Positions 62,518 through 64,000 of a stretch of 64,000 nucleotides of DNA are shown here, piece by piece. Position 1 is the first letter of the stretch, and the number at the start of each line of letters is the position of its first letter. The notes under the pieces were generated by a model. That model had not been told where the DNA came from. It saw only the letters and a list, made by a program, of their open reading frames with translations, and made no database searches. The position numbers and the translations under genes were made by a program. Source of the stretch: Candidatus Rokuibacteriota bacterium (lineage in GTDB: Bacteria; Methylomirabilota; Methylomirabilia; Rokubacteriales; CSP1-6); the NCBI GenBank assembly GCA_030647435.1, contig JAUSJX010000152.1, positions 1 to 64,000 of the forward strand, read 5' to 3'.

Positions 62518-64000
62518 ATGGCGCGTTCTGTGCCCGTCCGGAAGGCATTGGTTTCGGTGGTGGCAGTCCTGCTGGTCGTCGTCGGCGCGGCCCTCGCGGC
62601 CGACGCGCCGCGGAAAGGCGGCGTGCTCCGCGTCGGCAACCTGGGCGAGCCGCCGGCGCTCGACGCGCATTGGACCACCGCCAGCATCACCGAGACGCTG
62701 ACCAACCACATCTACGAGGGGCTCTACAGCCTCGACAGCGGCAACCGGCCGATCCCGATGCTCGCCGAAGGTGTGACGGTCAGCAAGGACGGCCTCGTGT
62801 ACACGTTCAAGCTCCGCCAGGGCGTCAAGTTCCACAACGGCAAGGAGATGACCTCCGAGGACGTCGTCGCCTCCCTCGGCCGCTGGGGCAAGCAGTCCGT
62901 CTACGGCAAGGCTCTCTTCGCCCAGGTGGCGGAGTTCAAGGCCCTGGACAAGTACGCGGTCGAGATGCGGCTCAAGGAGAAGTCGGCCATCGTGCTCATC
63001 TCGCTCGCCGTGCCGAACAACTTCGGCGCCATCTACCCCAAGGAGATCGCCGACAAGTTCCCGCCGGAGCAGAAGGTGACCGAGTACATCGGCACGGGAC
63101 CCTTCAAGCTTGCCGAGTGGAAGCCCGACCAGTACATCCGCATGGTGCGCTTCGACGACTACAAGTCCCGCAACGAGAAGCCGAACGGCTACGGTGGGGG
63201 CAAGACGGCGTACGTGGACGAGATCCGGTGGGTGCCGGTGCCCGAGGTCGCGACGCGCGTGGCGCAGGTGGAGACGGGCGAGCTCGATTTCGCCGACGAC
63301 CTGAACCTCGACGCCTACGACCGGCTGAAGAAGAATCCCAACGCCCGCGCCATCGTCTCGAAGCCCTACTACTGGCTGGTCGCGGTCATGAACAAGAAGG
63401 AAGGCCTGATGACGAACCAGAAGCTCCGCCAGGCCTGGCAGGCCGCGATCGACATCGAGCCAATCATGAAGAACGTGGCGGGGGGAAAGACGGAGTTCTA
63501 CCGGATGGACTCGAGCCTGGCGCCCGTGGAGATCACGGCGTGGCACACGAAGATCGCGGGGCTGCCGTGGAACGAGCACAACAAGGACAAGGCGAAGCGC
63601 CTGCTCCAGGAAGCCGGGTACAAGAAGGAGCCCATCCGCTTCATGACGACGCAGGAATACAAGTGGATGTACGACTTCGCGCTCCTGACCAAGCAGCAGC
63701 TCGAGGACGTCGGCTTCAACATCGACCTGCAGGTCGTGGACTGGGCGACGCTCGTCAAGCGGCGGAACAACTCCAAGGAATACGACGTCTTCACCACGGG
63801 CATGGGCGTTTTCTACGACCCGACGCATCACATCTATCTTACGGCCGGCTGGCCTGGCTGGACGACGGACGAGGGTATCCTCAAGCTCCAGGCCGACCTG
63901 GCGCGCGAAACGGACCCCAAGAAGCGCATGGCGCTCTGGGAGCAGCAGACCCGGCAGTTCTACGAGAAGGTGCCGGTCATCCGCTACGGCGACCTCTTCG
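62518..64000 (+). CDS. ABC transporter substrate-binding protein, family 5 (3' truncated by window)
   Basis: The frame opens at ATG 62518 with GGGGAGG eight bases upstream and is still open at the right edge (494 codons). The signal peptide covers about residues 1-28 (ALVSVVAVLLVVVGAALAA). The mature part has GGVLRVGNLGEPPALDAHW, LVYTFKLRQGVKFHNGKEM and LRQAWQAAIDIEPIM, typical of dipeptide/nickel-type SBP_bac_5 proteins. It is not closely similar to the 684-residue protein at 22887. Permease genes are expected beyond the window. Confidence 0.92.
   Translation, partial: MARSVPVRKALVSVVAVLLVVVGAALAADAPRKGGVLRVGNLGEPPALDAHWTTASITETLTNHIYEGLYSLDSGNRPIPMLAEGVTVSKDGLVYTFKLRQGVKFHNGKEMTSEDVVASLGRWGKQSVYGKALFAQVAEFKALDKYAVEMRLKEKSAIVLISLAVPNNFGAIYPKEIADKFPPEQKVTEYIGTGPFKLAEWKPDQYIRMVRFDDYKSRNEKPNGYGGGKTAYVDEIRWVPVPEVATRVAQVETGELDFADDLNLDAYDRLKKNPNARAIVSKPYYWLVAVMNKKEGLMTNQKLRQAWQAAIDIEPIMKNVAGGKTEFYRMDSSLAPVEITAWHTKIAGLPWNEHNKDKAKRLLQEAGYKKEPIRFMTTQEYKWMYDFALLTKQQLEDVGFNIDLQVVDWATLVKRRNNSKEYDVFTTGMGVFYDPTHHIYLTAGWPGWTTDEGILKLQADLARETDPKKRMALWEQQTRQFYEKVPVIRYGDLF

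Noticed and set aside
62479-63831. 450-codon minus-strand frame at the right end
   Set aside because: Shadow of the plus-strand solute-binding protein, which has a signal peptide, ribosome site and family motifs.

Overview
The window is a GC-rich bacterial chromosome segment. It is dominated by acyl-CoA metabolism: CaiB/BaiF CoA-transferases, MaoC-type hydratases, crotonases, acyl-CoA dehydrogenases and a luciferase-like oxidoreductase. It also carries five sets of ABC-transporter genes, four with their permeases and one partial at the right edge. This gene mix fits a soil or subsurface heterotroph such as Candidatus Rokubacteria/Methylomirabilota or a relative. No rRNA or other marker gene is present, so that placement is inference. 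I found no rRNA, tRNA or CRISPR array.

Layout. 1-160 is the tail of a DUF35-type protein. 204-2359 is a pair of membrane proteins read leftwards. 2380-4436 is a MaoC/CaiB pair. 4556-9223 holds an MFS exporter, an amidase, an aldo/keto reductase and a nucleotide-sugar-epimerase-like protein. A broken methyltransferase follows (9246-10027). 10367-13190 stands out: three orphan genes of less GC-rich composition (a PD-(D/E)XK-like protein, an unknown, and a SIR2-domain protein), each followed by a long imperfect hairpin resembling an integron attC site. It looks like a small integron cassette array without an integrase. A VOC protein and a half-decayed toxin-antitoxin module follow (13273-14063). 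14091-20471 is a set of fatty-acyl or steroid-like beta-oxidation genes on both strands.

20528-32041 mixes a frameshifted type IV prepilin with a sigma-54-like promoter, a decayed ISNCY-type element, an oligopeptide/dipeptide-type ABC operon (22887-29172), truncated UGSC and CaiB fragments, and a decayed IS1380 element. 32042-41289 reads rightwards and 41355-46478 leftwards. Together they form a catabolic neighbourhood: two closely related crotonases, a fumarate-reductase-like flavoprotein, MaoC proteins, two CoA-transferases, a sugar-type ABC importer lacking its own ATPase, a second flavoprotein and a DapA-family aldolase. 47116-56003 is another catabolic island: an Lrp/AsnC regulator read away from a GH105-like hydrolase, a complete branched-chain-amino-acid-type ABC importer, and a CoA-transferase/MaoC/crotonase trio.

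56412-62330 is a nest of mobile elements. An IS91-type transposase gene is split by a two-recombinase element with perfect 30-bp inverted repeats. It is split again by an intact IS21 element with a 7-bp target duplication. One recombinase is itself broken by a 21-bp palindromic insertion flanked by a 5-bp duplication. The window ends inside a family-5 solute-binding protein gene.
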